NCBI GenBank assembly: GCA_902782475.1
Contig: CACZNR010000178.1
Span: 1-6,780 of the forward strand
DNA from: an uncultured Eubacteriales bacterium
Lineage (GTDB): Bacteria; Bacillota; Clostridia; Christensenellales; Christensenellaceae
DNA: 6,780 bases
Direction of reading: 5' to 3'
Under the pieces are notes generated by a model. The model saw only the letters and a list, made by a program, of their open reading frames with translations, did no database searches and was not told the DNA's origin. Shown here piece by piece: positions 1 through 6,557 of this stretch. Within the stretch, counting starts at the first letter, position 1, and each line of letters starts with the position of its first letter. The position numbers and the translations under genes were made by a program.

Positions 1-75
1 GTTGATTCCAAATTGTCTCTTATTTTTTCCTAGACCCCAATTAAAAGTATAGAACCGAAAAACATTATGACAGTT

Positions 76-109
76 AAACAGTGTGCATTTCCTGCACACT
101 GTTTTTTTT
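76..109 (+). terminator. Intrinsic terminator for a gene left of the window
   Basis: A perfect 12-bp stem (76-87 pairing with 93-104) with a 5-base loop TTTCC runs directly into eight T residues (102-109) on the + strand. The T run lies on the + side only; the opposite strand has just TTTAAC after the stem. It therefore most likely ends a + strand transcript that enters from the left. No coding frame ending in bases 1-75 could be supported, because all three + frames hit stops early. Confidence 0.85.
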
Positions 110-114
110 GCTGC

Positions 115-147
115 AAAAAAAGATACCGGATCATGAGACCCGGCATC
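115..147 (-). terminator. Intrinsic terminator of gap
   Basis: Read on the - strand, 147-137 pairs with 132-122 (an 11-bp stem with two G-U wobbles, loop TCAT) and is followed by seven T residues (121-115). The wobbles are allowed only in the - strand RNA; on + one pair becomes A-C, which supports the - orientation. It starts 21 bases after the gap stop codon, so it ends the gap transcript. It sits tail to tail with the + terminator at 76-109. Confidence 0.88.
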
Positions 148-168
148 CTGTATACTTCAGCTTTTAAA

Positions 169-1182
169 TTACTTTAATTCAGCAAAGTACTTGATTGTTC
201 TTACCATCTGTGATGTGTAAGAGTTCTCGTTGTCATACCATGAAACTACCTGTACAAGTGTGTTTCCGTCTCCAAGATCGTTAACCATTGTCTGTGTAGC
301 ATCGAATAATGAACCATATGTGATTCCGATGATATCAGATGAAACGAGTTCTTCTTCGGTATATCCGAATGATTCATTGCTTGCAGCCTTCATAGCAGCA
401 TTGATCTCTTCCTTTGTAACCTTTCCTTCAACTGCAGCAACAAGGATTGTTGTTGAACCTGTAGGTGTTGGTACTCTCTGAGCAGATCCGATGAGCTTTC
501 CGTTCAGTTCTGGGATAACAAGACCGATTGCCTTAGCAGCTCCTGTTGAGTTAGGAACGATGTTAACAGCTGCAGCACGGCTTCTTCTGAGGTCTCCCTT
601 TCTCTGTGGGCCGTCAAGTGTCATCTGGTCGCCTGTATAAGCATGGATTGTTGACATGATTCCGGCCTTGATAGGACGGAGATCATTCAGAGCCTTAGCC
701 ATAGGTGCCAGGCAGTTTGTTGTGCAGGATGCAGCTGAGATAACTGTATCTTCTGGCTTCAATGTCTTATGGTTAACATTGTATACGATTGTTGGCAGGT
801 CGTTTCCAGCAGGAGCTGAAATAACTACCTTCTTAGCACCAGCCTTGATGTGAGCTGAAGCCTTTTCCTTAGATGTGAAGAAGCCTGTGCACTCCAGTAC
901 TACATCTACATCCAGATCCTTCCAAGGAAGTGTTGTAGGATCAGCCTGTGCATAGATCTTGATCTCTTTTCCGCATACTGTGATTGAATCTTCACCTGCT
1001 GTTACCTGATCAGCATGAGCATATCTGCCCTGAGCTGAGTCATACTTCAGTAAGTGAGCTAACATCTTTGGGCTTGTAAGGTCGTTGATAGCTACTACTT
1101 CATAGCCCTCTGCTCCAAACATCTGTCTGAAAGCAAGACGGCCAATACGGCCAAAACCGTTGATTGCAACTTTTACTGCCAT
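169..1182 (-). CDS. gap: Glyceraldehyde-3-phosphate dehydrogenase, NAD-dependent type
   Basis: Cytosolic glycolytic enzyme that converts glyceraldehyde-3-phosphate, NAD+ and phosphate to 1,3-bisphosphoglycerate. The 337-residue product has the usual family length. It has the N-terminal Rossmann motif GFGRIG (9-14), an acidic residue at the end of the second strand (Asp34) typical of NAD preference, the catalytic signature SCTTNC with nucleophile Cys153, and the partner base His180 in [10 protein letters not shown]. The phosphate-binding region [20 protein letters not shown] and the C-terminal SWYDNENSY motif are both present. The start is set by AGGAGG at 1192-1197, nine bases upstream. It is transcribed alone, divergently from fba, and ends in its own terminator. 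Codon choice looks like that of a highly expressed gene. The wording resembles Lachnospiraceae GapA from memory; this was not searched. Confidence 0.98.
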   Translation of the reverse strand: MAVKVAINGFGRIGRLAFRQMFGAEGYEVVAINDLTSPKMLAHLLKYDSAQGRYAHADQVTAGEDSITVCGKEIKIYAQADPTTLPWKDLDVDVVLECTGFFTSKEKASAHIKAGAKKVVISAPAGNDLPTIVYNVNHKTLKPEDTVISAASCTTNCLAPMAKALNDLRPIKAGIMSTIHAYTGDQMTLDGPQRKGDLRRSRAAAVNIVPNSTGAAKAIGLVIPELNGKLIGSAQRVPTPTGSTTILVAAVEGKVTKEEINAAMKAASNESFGYTEEELVSSDIIGITYGSLFDATQTMVNDLGDGNTLVQVVSWYDNENSYTSQMVRTIKYFAELK

Positions 1183-1205
1183 AGTAAAATTCCTCCTAAA
1201 TATTA

Positions 1206-1218
1206 AGGTCTTAGACCT
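1206..1218. promoter_or_regulatory. Palindrome in the gap leader, possible operator
   Basis: AGGTCT-T-AGACCT is a perfect inverted repeat with 6-base arms and a one-base centre. It lies between the inferred gap transcription start (near 1241) and the gap ribosome binding site (1192-1197), about nine bases from the latter. That position suits a repressor operator acting on elongation, or a small element affecting the mRNA 5' end. No regulator is identified; the function is inference. Confidence 0.4.
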
Positions 1219-1247
1219 AAAAAATTAACTGTTAGTCATACATAGAG

Positions 1248-1277
1248 ATTATATATTATATCAATGGATATTTTCAA
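1248..1277 (-). promoter_or_regulatory. Predicted sigma-A promoter of gap
   Basis: On the - strand, TTGAAA (-35, 1277-1272) and TATAAT (-10, 1253-1248) are separated by 18 bases. A second TATAAT overlaps just upstream (1260-1255) but leaves only 11 bases to the -35, so the inner one is preferred. The predicted start near 1241 gives a leader of about 60 bases. No experimental start is known. Confidence 0.7.
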
Positions 1278-1377
1278 GAAAGTTATGTATTTTCAGCATA
1301 CCAAAAGCACAAATTATTTTTTGCCCGAACTCTTTCCAATTTATTCTCCTTATCCCCTACTTAACGTGTTTTTTCTG

Positions 1378-1406
1378 TTTAAAAGGATTTTCAAATAGTG
1401 TATAAT
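1378..1406 (+). promoter_or_regulatory. Predicted sigma-A promoter of fba
   Basis: A consensus -10 TATAAT (1401-1406) is preceded at 17 bases by TTTAAA (1378-1383), which matches TTGACA at four of six positions. Transcription would start near 1413, giving a short leader of about 30 bases. The leader ends in AGGAGG (1430-1435), eight bases before the fba ATG. Confidence 0.65.
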
Positions 1407-1443
1407 TCTTTTGGTAAATATCAAACATTAGGAGGATATATAT

Positions 1444-2427
1444 ATGCCTTTAGTTACAACTAAGGAAATGTTCAAAAAAGCTTATCATGGCGGATATGCT
1501 ATTGGTGCTTTCAACGTTAACAACATGGAGATCATCCAGGGTATTGCTGATGCCGCAATAGAGGAACATGCTCCTCTTATCCTTCAGGTCAGCAAAGGTG
1601 CTCGTGCATATGCAAAGCATGTATACCTCATGAAGCTCATCGAAGCAGCTATCGAGGATGCTGAGCAGAATGCAGGATTTGCTCTTCCAGTAGCAGTTCA
1701 TCTTGACCATGGTGATTCATTTGAACTCTGCAAGAGCTGTATCGATGGTGGATTCACATCCGTTATGATCGATGCTTCTTCAAAGTCATTTGAGGACAAT
1801 ATTGCTCTTTCAAAGCAGGTTGTTGATTATGCTCATGATCATGGAGTAGTTGTAGAAGCAGAGCTCGGAACACTCGCAGGTGTTGAAGATGAAGTTAAGG
1901 TAAAATCCGAAGATTCATCATACACAAGACCTGAAGATGTTGAAGAATTCGTAACAAGAACAGGTGTTGACTCACTGGCTATCGCAATCGGAACAAGCCA
2001 TGGTGCTTACAAGTTCACAGCTGCTCAGTGCACAAGAGATGAGAGAGGAATCCTCGTTCCGCCTCCACTTCGTTTTGACATTCTCGAAGAAGTTGCTAAG
2101 CGTCTTCCTGAGTTCCCTATCGTTCTTCATGGTGCTTCCTCAGTTCCTCAGGAATTTGTAAAGATCATCAACGAGAACGGCGGAAAGATGCCTGATGCTA
2201 TCGGTATCCCAGAAGAACAGCTCCGTAAGGCAGCTAAGATGGCTGTATGCAAGATCAATATCGACTCTGACCTCAGAGTTGCTATGACAGCAAGCATCCG
2301 TCAACACTTCAATGACCATCCTGAACACTTCGATCCAAGACAGTATCTCGGAGATGGAAGAACAGCAATCAAGAAGATGGTTCAGCATAAGATCGTAGAC
2401 GTTTTAGGCTGCAACAACAAGGCTTGA
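1444..2427 (+). CDS. fba: Class II fructose-1,6-bisphosphate aldolase
   Basis: Zinc-dependent cytosolic aldolase that reversibly splits fructose-1,6-bisphosphate into dihydroxyacetone phosphate and glyceraldehyde-3-phosphate. The 327-residue TIM-barrel protein begins with the family signature GGYAIGAFNVNN (16-27). It carries HLDHG (86-90), with the likely catalytic Asp88 and a metal-binding His89. Further metal-ligand candidates are His186 in GTSHGAYK and His229 in VLHGASS. The phosphate/substrate motif NIDSDLR is at 272-278, and EAELG at 138-142 is the usual acidic segment. The C-terminal half has a longer segment (about 241-262) than the compact roughly 305-residue members, as in the clostridial/spirochaete-like subgroup. 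Tagatose-bisphosphate aldolases are close relatives, but the pairing with gap favours FBP. The start is fixed by AGGAGG at 1430-1435. It is monocistronic, with a terminator 18 bases past the stop. Confidence 0.96.
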   Translation: MPLVTTKEMFKKAYHGGYAIGAFNVNNMEIIQGIADAAIEEHAPLILQVSKGARAYAKHVYLMKLIEAAIEDAEQNAGFALPVAVHLDHGDSFELCKSCIDGGFTSVMIDASSKSFEDNIALSKQVVDYAHDHGVVVEAELGTLAGVEDEVKVKSEDSSYTRPEDVEEFVTRTGVDSLAIAIGTSHGAYKFTAAQCTRDERGILVPPPLRFDILEEVAKRLPEFPIVLHGASSVPQEFVKIINENGGKMPDAIGIPEEQLRKAAKMAVCKINIDSDLRVAMTASIRQHFNDHPEHFDPRQYLGDGRTAIKKMVQHKIVDVLGCNNKA

Positions 2428-2444
2428 TGATAGACAAAGATATC

Positions 2445-2474
2445 AGGGAAGTGCTTATGCACTTCCTTTTTATT
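2445..2474 (+). terminator. Intrinsic terminator of fba
   Basis: GGAAGTGC (2447-2454) pairs with GCACTTCC (2459-2466) around the loop TTAT, extended by one G-U and one A-T pair, and runs into TTTTT (2467-2471). It separates fba from the next gene on the same strand. Confidence 0.9.
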
Positions 2475-2520
2475 TACAAAATGTTTCCTTTAAACTTATT
2501 TTATATATTATAAATATGAT

Positions 2521-2526
2521 TATAAT
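2521..2526 (+). promoter_or_regulatory. Candidate -10 box of the RCC1-repeat membrane protein gene
   Basis: TATAAT lies 53 bases before the start codon at 2580, in a very AT-rich stretch after the fba terminator. No good -35 is found at 16-19 bases upstream, and the stretch is AT-rich enough to give such hexamers by chance. The gene does need its own promoter given the terminator behind fba, so this is a weak proposal. Confidence 0.3.
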
Positions 2527-2579
2527 TAATTCGTATGTTTACAAATAACAGACGAAAGGTCTATCAATCGGAATAGAAT

Positions 2580-4235
2580 ATGGAAAATAAAGACAACAGA
2601 CAGGAGATCACCTCTTCCGGAAAAACTGACATAAAGAGCTCCATAAGGAGCTACTGGGATTCACACAGGGAGGACCGTGATTTTCTTTTCAAATACATAA
2701 GAAAGAATCAGACCGGAAGGATGCTGTTCATTACCCTTTCAATAGTGCTCTTCATACTGATCAGTGTAGGAGCAGCTTTCCTTCTCTCTTCACTTGTAAA
2801 GAACGGCCTCAGCCATGTAGGATACTATCTGTTCATTTTTGTGTATATCCTTTTTATACTGATCTACTGGCTCATATATCAGATACTGTTCCAGAGGATG
2901 GATTTCCGCGGTAACACCAGAAATGCCAAAAGACTTCTTGCAAGCCCAATAGGAAAGGAAACCCAGATCCGTGAATTCATAGATTCACAGAAGATAAGTT
3001 CAGAAAAGAAAGACAGCACAAAGGGCAAGCACATGGTAAGAAAACTCATTGCTGTACTTGCTGCCGTGATAATAGTGTTTACAGGACTCTATATCGGATA
3101 TGTAAAGTTCCTTGGGCCATTCATCAACTACAACAGAGGCAAGAACAGCATGGGCAAGGGTGACCATCTCAAGGCCATCGAATGCTTCACAAGATCCAGA
3201 GGCTACAAGAACACGGATGAGTTGCTGGCTCAGGAGCTTGCATCCTTCATGGAGACCTCAAAGAAATATGATTCTATCGTGGGCACTTACAATGACTATC
3301 TTGCAGTAAGGGATCCCAACGGGGACGTTTATTATCAGGAATATTCACAGATAGCATTTCCGGACATAGCCATAAGCAATGCTGAAAACATAGAAATGCT
3401 GTCCAATTATATCGTGGCTGCAAGAACTGATGGTGCCGTATCTTATGCACAGTATACATATAAGGAAGGAACTACCGCTCCTGACGTATCCTCATGGACA
3501 GAGATAAAGAGGCTGCAGAAAGTCAACAATTCCGTTATCGGATACCAGAATGACGATACCATAATCTACAGCCTGTCACAGATCAACAAGAAGAGCCTTG
3601 ATCGACTCACTGCAGGCGACATCACAGGCATCTATGACAAGATGGGTCTCTTCGGAATAAAGGAAGACGGTACAGTTTCCGTTCCCGATGCATCCCAGTT
3701 CAGCTATACAGAAAAGGCTCAGGCCACTATAGATGTAGTAAAGACATGGAAGAACATGGCTATAGTCAAGGGCGACGTTACCAATTTCATGCTTGGACTG
3801 ACAAAGGACGGATATGTTGTCTATGCCGAAGGATGGTTCCCTGCTACAGAAGGTGAAGCAAATGTTTCATCATGGTCAAATATAATCGATATAGCATGCG
3901 GAGAAGCACACAGTGTAGGTCTTAAGCCGGATGGAACGGTTGTCGCTACAGGAAACAATTCATATGGTCAGTGTGATGTCAGCGAATGGACGGATGTCGT
4001 GGCTGTAGAAGCCGGAAACAATTTTACCATCGGCATAAGGAAAGACGGTTCTGTATATATAACCGGTCAGAAGAACAAGCAGTATATCCCAAGGGGATTC
4101 ACAGGGATCGCTACTTTTGAAAAGCCTCAGGAAGAGATAATAGACGATGATGAATATTCATATTACAGCAGCTCCCATTCATACATGACAAGTTCAACGA
4201 CAACTTCATCAGGTGTCTCTGATACAAATGAATGA
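2580..4235 (+). CDS. Uncharacterised membrane protein with TPR-like and RCC1-like repeats
   Basis: Function unknown. The 551-residue product has a polar N-terminus and two hydrophobic helices (about 48-72 and 81-104). A basic linker follows, with a Lys/Arg cluster just before a third helix (about 155-178). A large soluble part then follows, predicted outside the cell by the positive-inside rule. Residues about 183-220 look like one TPR-type unit, with a GDHLKAIECF core followed by RGYKNTDELL. Residues about 303-330 and 386-497 contain repeats of the RCC1/ATS1 type: 'VSSW..I..IACGEAHSVGLKPDG', then 'VSEW..VVAVEAGNNFTIGIRKDG'. These are short beta-blade units. About four units are recognisable, fewer than the seven of a full propeller. 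The tail (about 526-549) is Ser/Thr/Tyr-rich low complexity. The ribosome binding site is weak (GGAA at 2570-2573), but no other Met occurs before the first TM helix. It has its own terminator and faces the pot operon, so neighbours give no role. A binding or scaffold role outside the membrane is only a guess. Confidence 0.9.
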   Translation: MENKDNRQEITSSGKTDIKSSIRSYWDSHREDRDFLFKYIRKNQTGRMLFITLSIVLFILISVGAAFLLSSLVKNGLSHVGYYLFIFVYILFILIYWLIYQILFQRMDFRGNTRNAKRLLASPIGKETQIREFIDSQKISSEKKDSTKGKHMVRKLIAVLAAVIIVFTGLYIGYVKFLGPFINYNRGKNSMGKGDHLKAIECFTRSRGYKNTDELLAQELASFMETSKKYDSIVGTYNDYLAVRDPNGDVYYQEYSQIAFPDIAISNAENIEMLSNYIVAARTDGAVSYAQYTYKEGTTAPDVSSWTEIKRLQKVNNSVIGYQNDDTIIYSLSQINKKSLDRLTAGDITGIYDKMGLFGIKEDGTVSVPDASQFSYTEKAQATIDVVKTWKNMAIVKGDVTNFMLGLTKDGYVVYAEGWFPATEGEANVSSWSNIIDIACGEAHSVGLKPDGTVVATGNNSYGQCDVSEWTDVVAVEAGNNFTIGIRKDGSVYITGQKNKQYIPRGFTGIATFEKPQEEIIDDDEYSYYSSSHSYMTSSTTTSSGVSDTNE

Positions 4236-4271
4236 TAAAAATCAAAACACTCCCTTAAAAGCAAGGCTGAT

Positions 4272-4295
4272 CTGAGCGGATGATCACCGGCTCAG
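4272..4295 (+). other. Small hairpin between stop codon and terminator
   Basis: CTGAGC (4272-4277) pairs with GCTCAG (4290-4295), with two further G-C pairs possible across a bulge. The loop contains the palindrome TGATCA. It lies in the 3' untranslated region of the RCC1-repeat gene, just before the main terminator hairpin. It may protect the mRNA 3' end or mean nothing. Confidence 0.35.
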
Positions 4296-4302
4296 GGGAT
4301 AT

Positions 4303-4339
4303 GAACAGGCGTGGCCACTACGGTCACACCTGTTCTTTT
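4303..4339 (+). terminator. Intrinsic terminator of the RCC1-repeat gene
   Basis: A 14-bp stem (4303-4316 with 4322-4335) contains one C-A mismatch and one G-U pair, has the loop ACTAC, and is followed by TTTTCATTT. The strong stem and T tail are on +, 67 bases after the stop codon. On - the stem is equally strong but the tail is poor, so a minor role stopping - strand transcripts is possible. Confidence 0.85.
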
Positions 4340-4401
4340 CATTTATAACTGTCCTGCAGGATAATATCTGTCACAAAAAGAGTCTTTTTTTGCAGTGCCT
4401 A

Positions 4402-4672
4402 TCATACTTTTCCCATTACCTGGAACTTCCTGTCACCTATCTCAAACTTCTTTTCCGTGATCTCAGCAGGCAGTTTACGGGCAATTATATGTTCATCTGT
4501 CAGGAGAACAAAGTAATGATTCTTTTCTTCATTGATAAGATAATACTGCTGGTCCAGACTGTTTGCCAGTTTGCCTGCTTGCTGTGTATCGAAGAATGGA
4601 ATGCCTCCAAACGGAAAGGAGGTACCTCGTTATAAAGTACCTCCCCAAGATAGTCTCTATTCTGTATTTTGA
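4402..4672 (-). pseudogene. Startless, apparently frameshifted gene remnant behind potD
   Basis: Not recognised. On the - strand a frame open from 4629 to the stop at 4402 encodes about 75 residues. Its C-terminal part reads like real protein, with segments such as SLDQQYYLINEEKNHYFVLL and TDEHIIARKLP and an ending KFQVMGKV. Codon endings resemble the neighbouring pot genes. The frame has no ATG, GTG or TTG near its beginning; its first codon follows a TAA at 4632-4630. The stretch just upstream (about 4600-4679) is open in a different frame and also reads protein-like (NRDYLGEVLYNEVPPF). A single frame change around 4605-4620 would join the two into one protein of about 90 residues, but even the upstream frame lacks a normal start. 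The potD terminator stem lies inside this stretch. The + strand frame across it starts with TTG, has no ribosome binding site and a poorer composition, so I treat that as the shadow. Confidence 0.42.
4618..4644 (-). terminator. Probable terminator of the pot operon
   Basis: GGAGGTAC and GTACCTCC (4618-4625 with 4637-4644) form a perfect 8-bp stem with an 11-base loop. It starts 28 bases after the potD stop and is followed on - by the modest T-rich tail TTTCCGTTT. On + the stem is followed by CCAAG, so the - orientation is better. The left arm is part of a 10-base perfect palindrome, GAGGTACCTC (4619-4628), so alternative pairings exist. The tail is weaker than at the other terminators in the window. 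Confidence 0.55.
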
Positions 4673-5752
4673 TCAGTTGTGAAGTTTAACTTTTATCCAC
4701 AGCTCTGACAGTCTCTTCCTGAGCACTTCGTTGTCATGGAAGAATTCATCCAGTTCATATCCTGCTCTTGGCAGATATGCTTCATTCTGATAGAATTCAC
4801 CATCTTCTGCAGAAAGGTCTTCCATTACCTTCTTGACAGGAGATGTATAACCAACCTCTATGGATATGTCAATCTGATTGTCATACTCAAGGATATAGTT
4901 CATAAATACATTGGCAAGCTTAGGATTGTTTGCATTCTTTGGGATTACCATTGAGTCACAGCAGATATTTGTTCCCTGCTTAGGAGCACAGTATCTCATG
5001 TCCTCATTTGCCTCAAGTATAGCTGTTGCATCACCGCTGTATACTACTGCTATCCACTTGTCTCCATTGGACATGGCATCGATGACCTCGTCTGTAACAT
5101 AGCCAGGAGCAACTGCCTTGTCTACCCGTCTCAGCCACTCATATGCTGCATCGATCTCTTCGTTGTTTTCTGTATTGCATGAATAACCAAGGGCCTTGAA
5201 TGCCATCATGAATGAGTCTCTCTCTGAGTCATAGAGATATACATGACCTTTGTACTGTGAATCAAGGAATATATCCCATCCCTTTTCTTCCATGACTTCC
5301 GGTGAGATCTTTGTTGAATCATATACGATACCAACATTCTGCCAGAAATAAGGTACGCTGTATGTGAAATCAGGGTCACATGCCTGATTCTTGACAGCAT
5401 CGTCAAGTGTATCAAGATTCGTTACAACGCTCTTATCTATCGGCTGGAGCATATCCTCAGCTATAAGTCTCTCTATCATATAATCTGACGGAACAAGTAT
5501 ATCGTATGAAACACCGGACATGAGCTTTGTATACATTTCCTCATTGGACTCAAACAGTGAGTAATTGATCGTTACGTTGTACTTTTTCTCAAAACTGGTA
5601 AGTACTTCTTTGTCTATATACTCACCCCAGTTGTAAACATTGAGTACATCACTGCCAAATTCAGCGATAGGGTCAAATTCAGACTTTTTTGTGCATGAAA
5701 CTACAGTAAAAGCCAGTGCCAAAACTATCAGAAGACTAACTATTCTTTTCAT
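4673..5752 (-). CDS. potD: Spermidine/putrescine ABC transporter, substrate-binding lipoprotein
   Basis: Extracytoplasmic polyamine-binding protein that delivers spermidine/putrescine to the PotBC channel. The 359-residue product starts with a lipoprotein signal: basic KR, a hydrophobic core, and the lipobox VVSC with Cys20 as the lipid anchor. The mature part begins with the PotD pattern VYNWGEYID (Trp42 and Tyr45 align with substrate-contacting aromatics of E. coli PotD). It continues with YDILVPSDYM (83-92), LGYSCNT (188-194), DKWIAVVYSGDA (231-242), SMVIPKNANN (267-276) and VGYTSP (300-305). Before the conserved Asp265, where related proteins carry Trp, this one has Cys263-Cys264, which is unusual. 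The start is supported by AGGAGG (5763-5768), ten bases upstream and inside potC. The gene overlaps potC by 17 bp, indicating coupled translation. Family and operon order make PotD much more likely than another binding protein; the exact polyamine cannot be read from the sequence. Confidence 0.94.
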   Translation of the reverse strand: MKRIVSLLIVLALAFTVVSCTKKSEFDPIAEFGSDVLNVYNWGEYIDKEVLTSFEKKYNVTINYSLFESNEEMYTKLMSGVSYDILVPSDYMIERLIAEDMLQPIDKSVVTNLDTLDDAVKNQACDPDFTYSVPYFWQNVGIVYDSTKISPEVMEEKGWDIFLDSQYKGHVYLYDSERDSFMMAFKALGYSCNTENNEEIDAAYEWLRRVDKAVAPGYVTDEVIDAMSNGDKWIAVVYSGDATAILEANEDMRYCAPKQGTNICCDSMVIPKNANNPKLANVFMNYILEYDNQIDISIEVGYTSPVKKVMEDLSAEDGEFYQNEAYLPRAGYELDEFFHDNEVLRKRLSELWIKVKLHN

Positions 5753-6554
5753 TTTCTTCCATCCTCCTTAATTTTCTATCTCTTAAAACTGGTATTATGT
5801 TCACCAGAACAAGGATAATCGTAATAACCACCACTATAAGTGTAGACAGTGCGTTAACGCTTGGATTGTAGCGCTTCATTGAGTACACATACATCGATAT
5901 ATTGTTTATGCCCACTCCTGCTGTAAAGAATGATATGACGAAGTCGTCAAATGACATTGAGAATGCTATCAGAGCTCCGCTTATTATTGCAGGGATTATC
6001 TGTGGGATAATGACCTTAGTAAGAGCCTGCCATGGAGTTGCTCCAAGATCCAGCGCTGCCTCAGCCACATTGTCATCAAGCTGCCTTAACTTTGGCATTA
6101 TGGTCAGTATGACATATGGTATCGAGAAGCTGATGTGAGCAAGTATCAGTGTCACAAGGCTCAGCTTTATGTTCACTGTAATGAAGAGGAGCATGAGACC
6201 TATTGCGGTAACTATATCCGGATTCATTACAGGAAGGTTGTTAACTTCCAGAACTATGTTCCTTATTATCTTTCTGGACTTTGAAAGACCTATCGCTGTT
6301 ATGGTCCCGACTATTGTGGAAACAACAGTCGATATGACTGCAACTATCACCGTATAGTAGATGGACTGCAGCATCGTCTTGTCCTTGAACATGTTCTCAT
6401 ACCACTGAAGTGAAAAGCCCTTGAATGATGTCAGGGATTTTGTACTGTTGAAAGAGAACACTATCACATACAGTATCGGTATGTATACGAACAGCAGTAT
6501 AAGGAGCAGATACCATTTCTGAAGGAAATCAGTGAAGCCTTTTTTCTTTTTCAT
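5736..6554 (-). CDS. potC: Spermidine/putrescine ABC transporter, permease subunit PotC
   Basis: Integral membrane permease that pairs with PotB to form the polyamine channel powered by PotA. At 272 residues it has the usual PotC length. There are about six hydrophobic segments (about 13-35, 65-90, 112-127, 130-152, 185-207 and 236-256). The EAA loop, EAALDLGATPWQALTKVIIP at 165-184, is the coupling helix that contacts the ATPase. NNLPVMNPDIVTAIGL (105-120) and SFDDFVISFFTAG (201-213) are characteristic of PotC; the second differs from the matching PotB region. The last codons, reading LRRM, contain the AGGAGG that serves potD. Its own start has GGAGG (6563-6567) at eight bases, within the end of potB, and lies 3 bp after the potB stop. 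The C-terminus is highly charged. Confidence 0.96.
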   Translation of the reverse strand: MKKKKGFTDFLQKWYLLLILLFVYIPILYVIVFSFNSTKSLTSFKGFSLQWYENMFKDKTMLQSIYYTVIVAVISTVVSTIVGTITAIGLSKSRKIIRNIVLEVNNLPVMNPDIVTAIGLMLLFITVNIKLSLVTLILAHISFSIPYVILTIMPKLRQLDDNVAEAALDLGATPWQALTKVIIPQIIPAIISGALIAFSMSFDDFVISFFTAGVGINNISMYVYSMKRYNPSVNALSTLIVVVITIILVLVNIIPVLRDRKLRRMEENEKNS

Positions 6555-6557
6555 CTC

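Noticed and set aside
1..75. Possible end of a gene or stable RNA at the left edge
   Set aside because: All + frames hit stops early and no tRNA or rRNA signature is visible. The terminator shows only that something is transcribed from the left.
230..853. Frames on + inside gap (83 and 65 codons)
   Set aside because: They lie wholly antisense to a clear GapA sequence and have no family motif or plausible ribosome binding site.
1450..2388. Frames on both strands inside fba (62-86 codons)
   Set aside because: They are shadows of the aldolase gene, with no signal of their own.
2460..2530. TTTACA at 2473-2478 as the -35 of the membrane protein gene
   Set aside because: It overlaps the end of the fba terminator tail, and the matching -10 at 17 bases is poor.
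4375..4389. AAAAAGAGTCTTTTT odd palindrome, possible terminator for the remnant
   Set aside because: The arms are almost all A-T with a one-base centre, so the RNA hairpin would be very weak.
4390..4635. 81-codon frame on + over the region behind potD
   Set aside because: It starts at TTG with no ribosome binding site, is rich in Cys/Leu/Phe, and lies opposite a - strand stretch with better protein character.
5902..6357. Frames on + inside potC (78 and 62 codons)
   Set aside because: They are antisense to hydrophobic potC codons, which commonly leave long open complementary frames.
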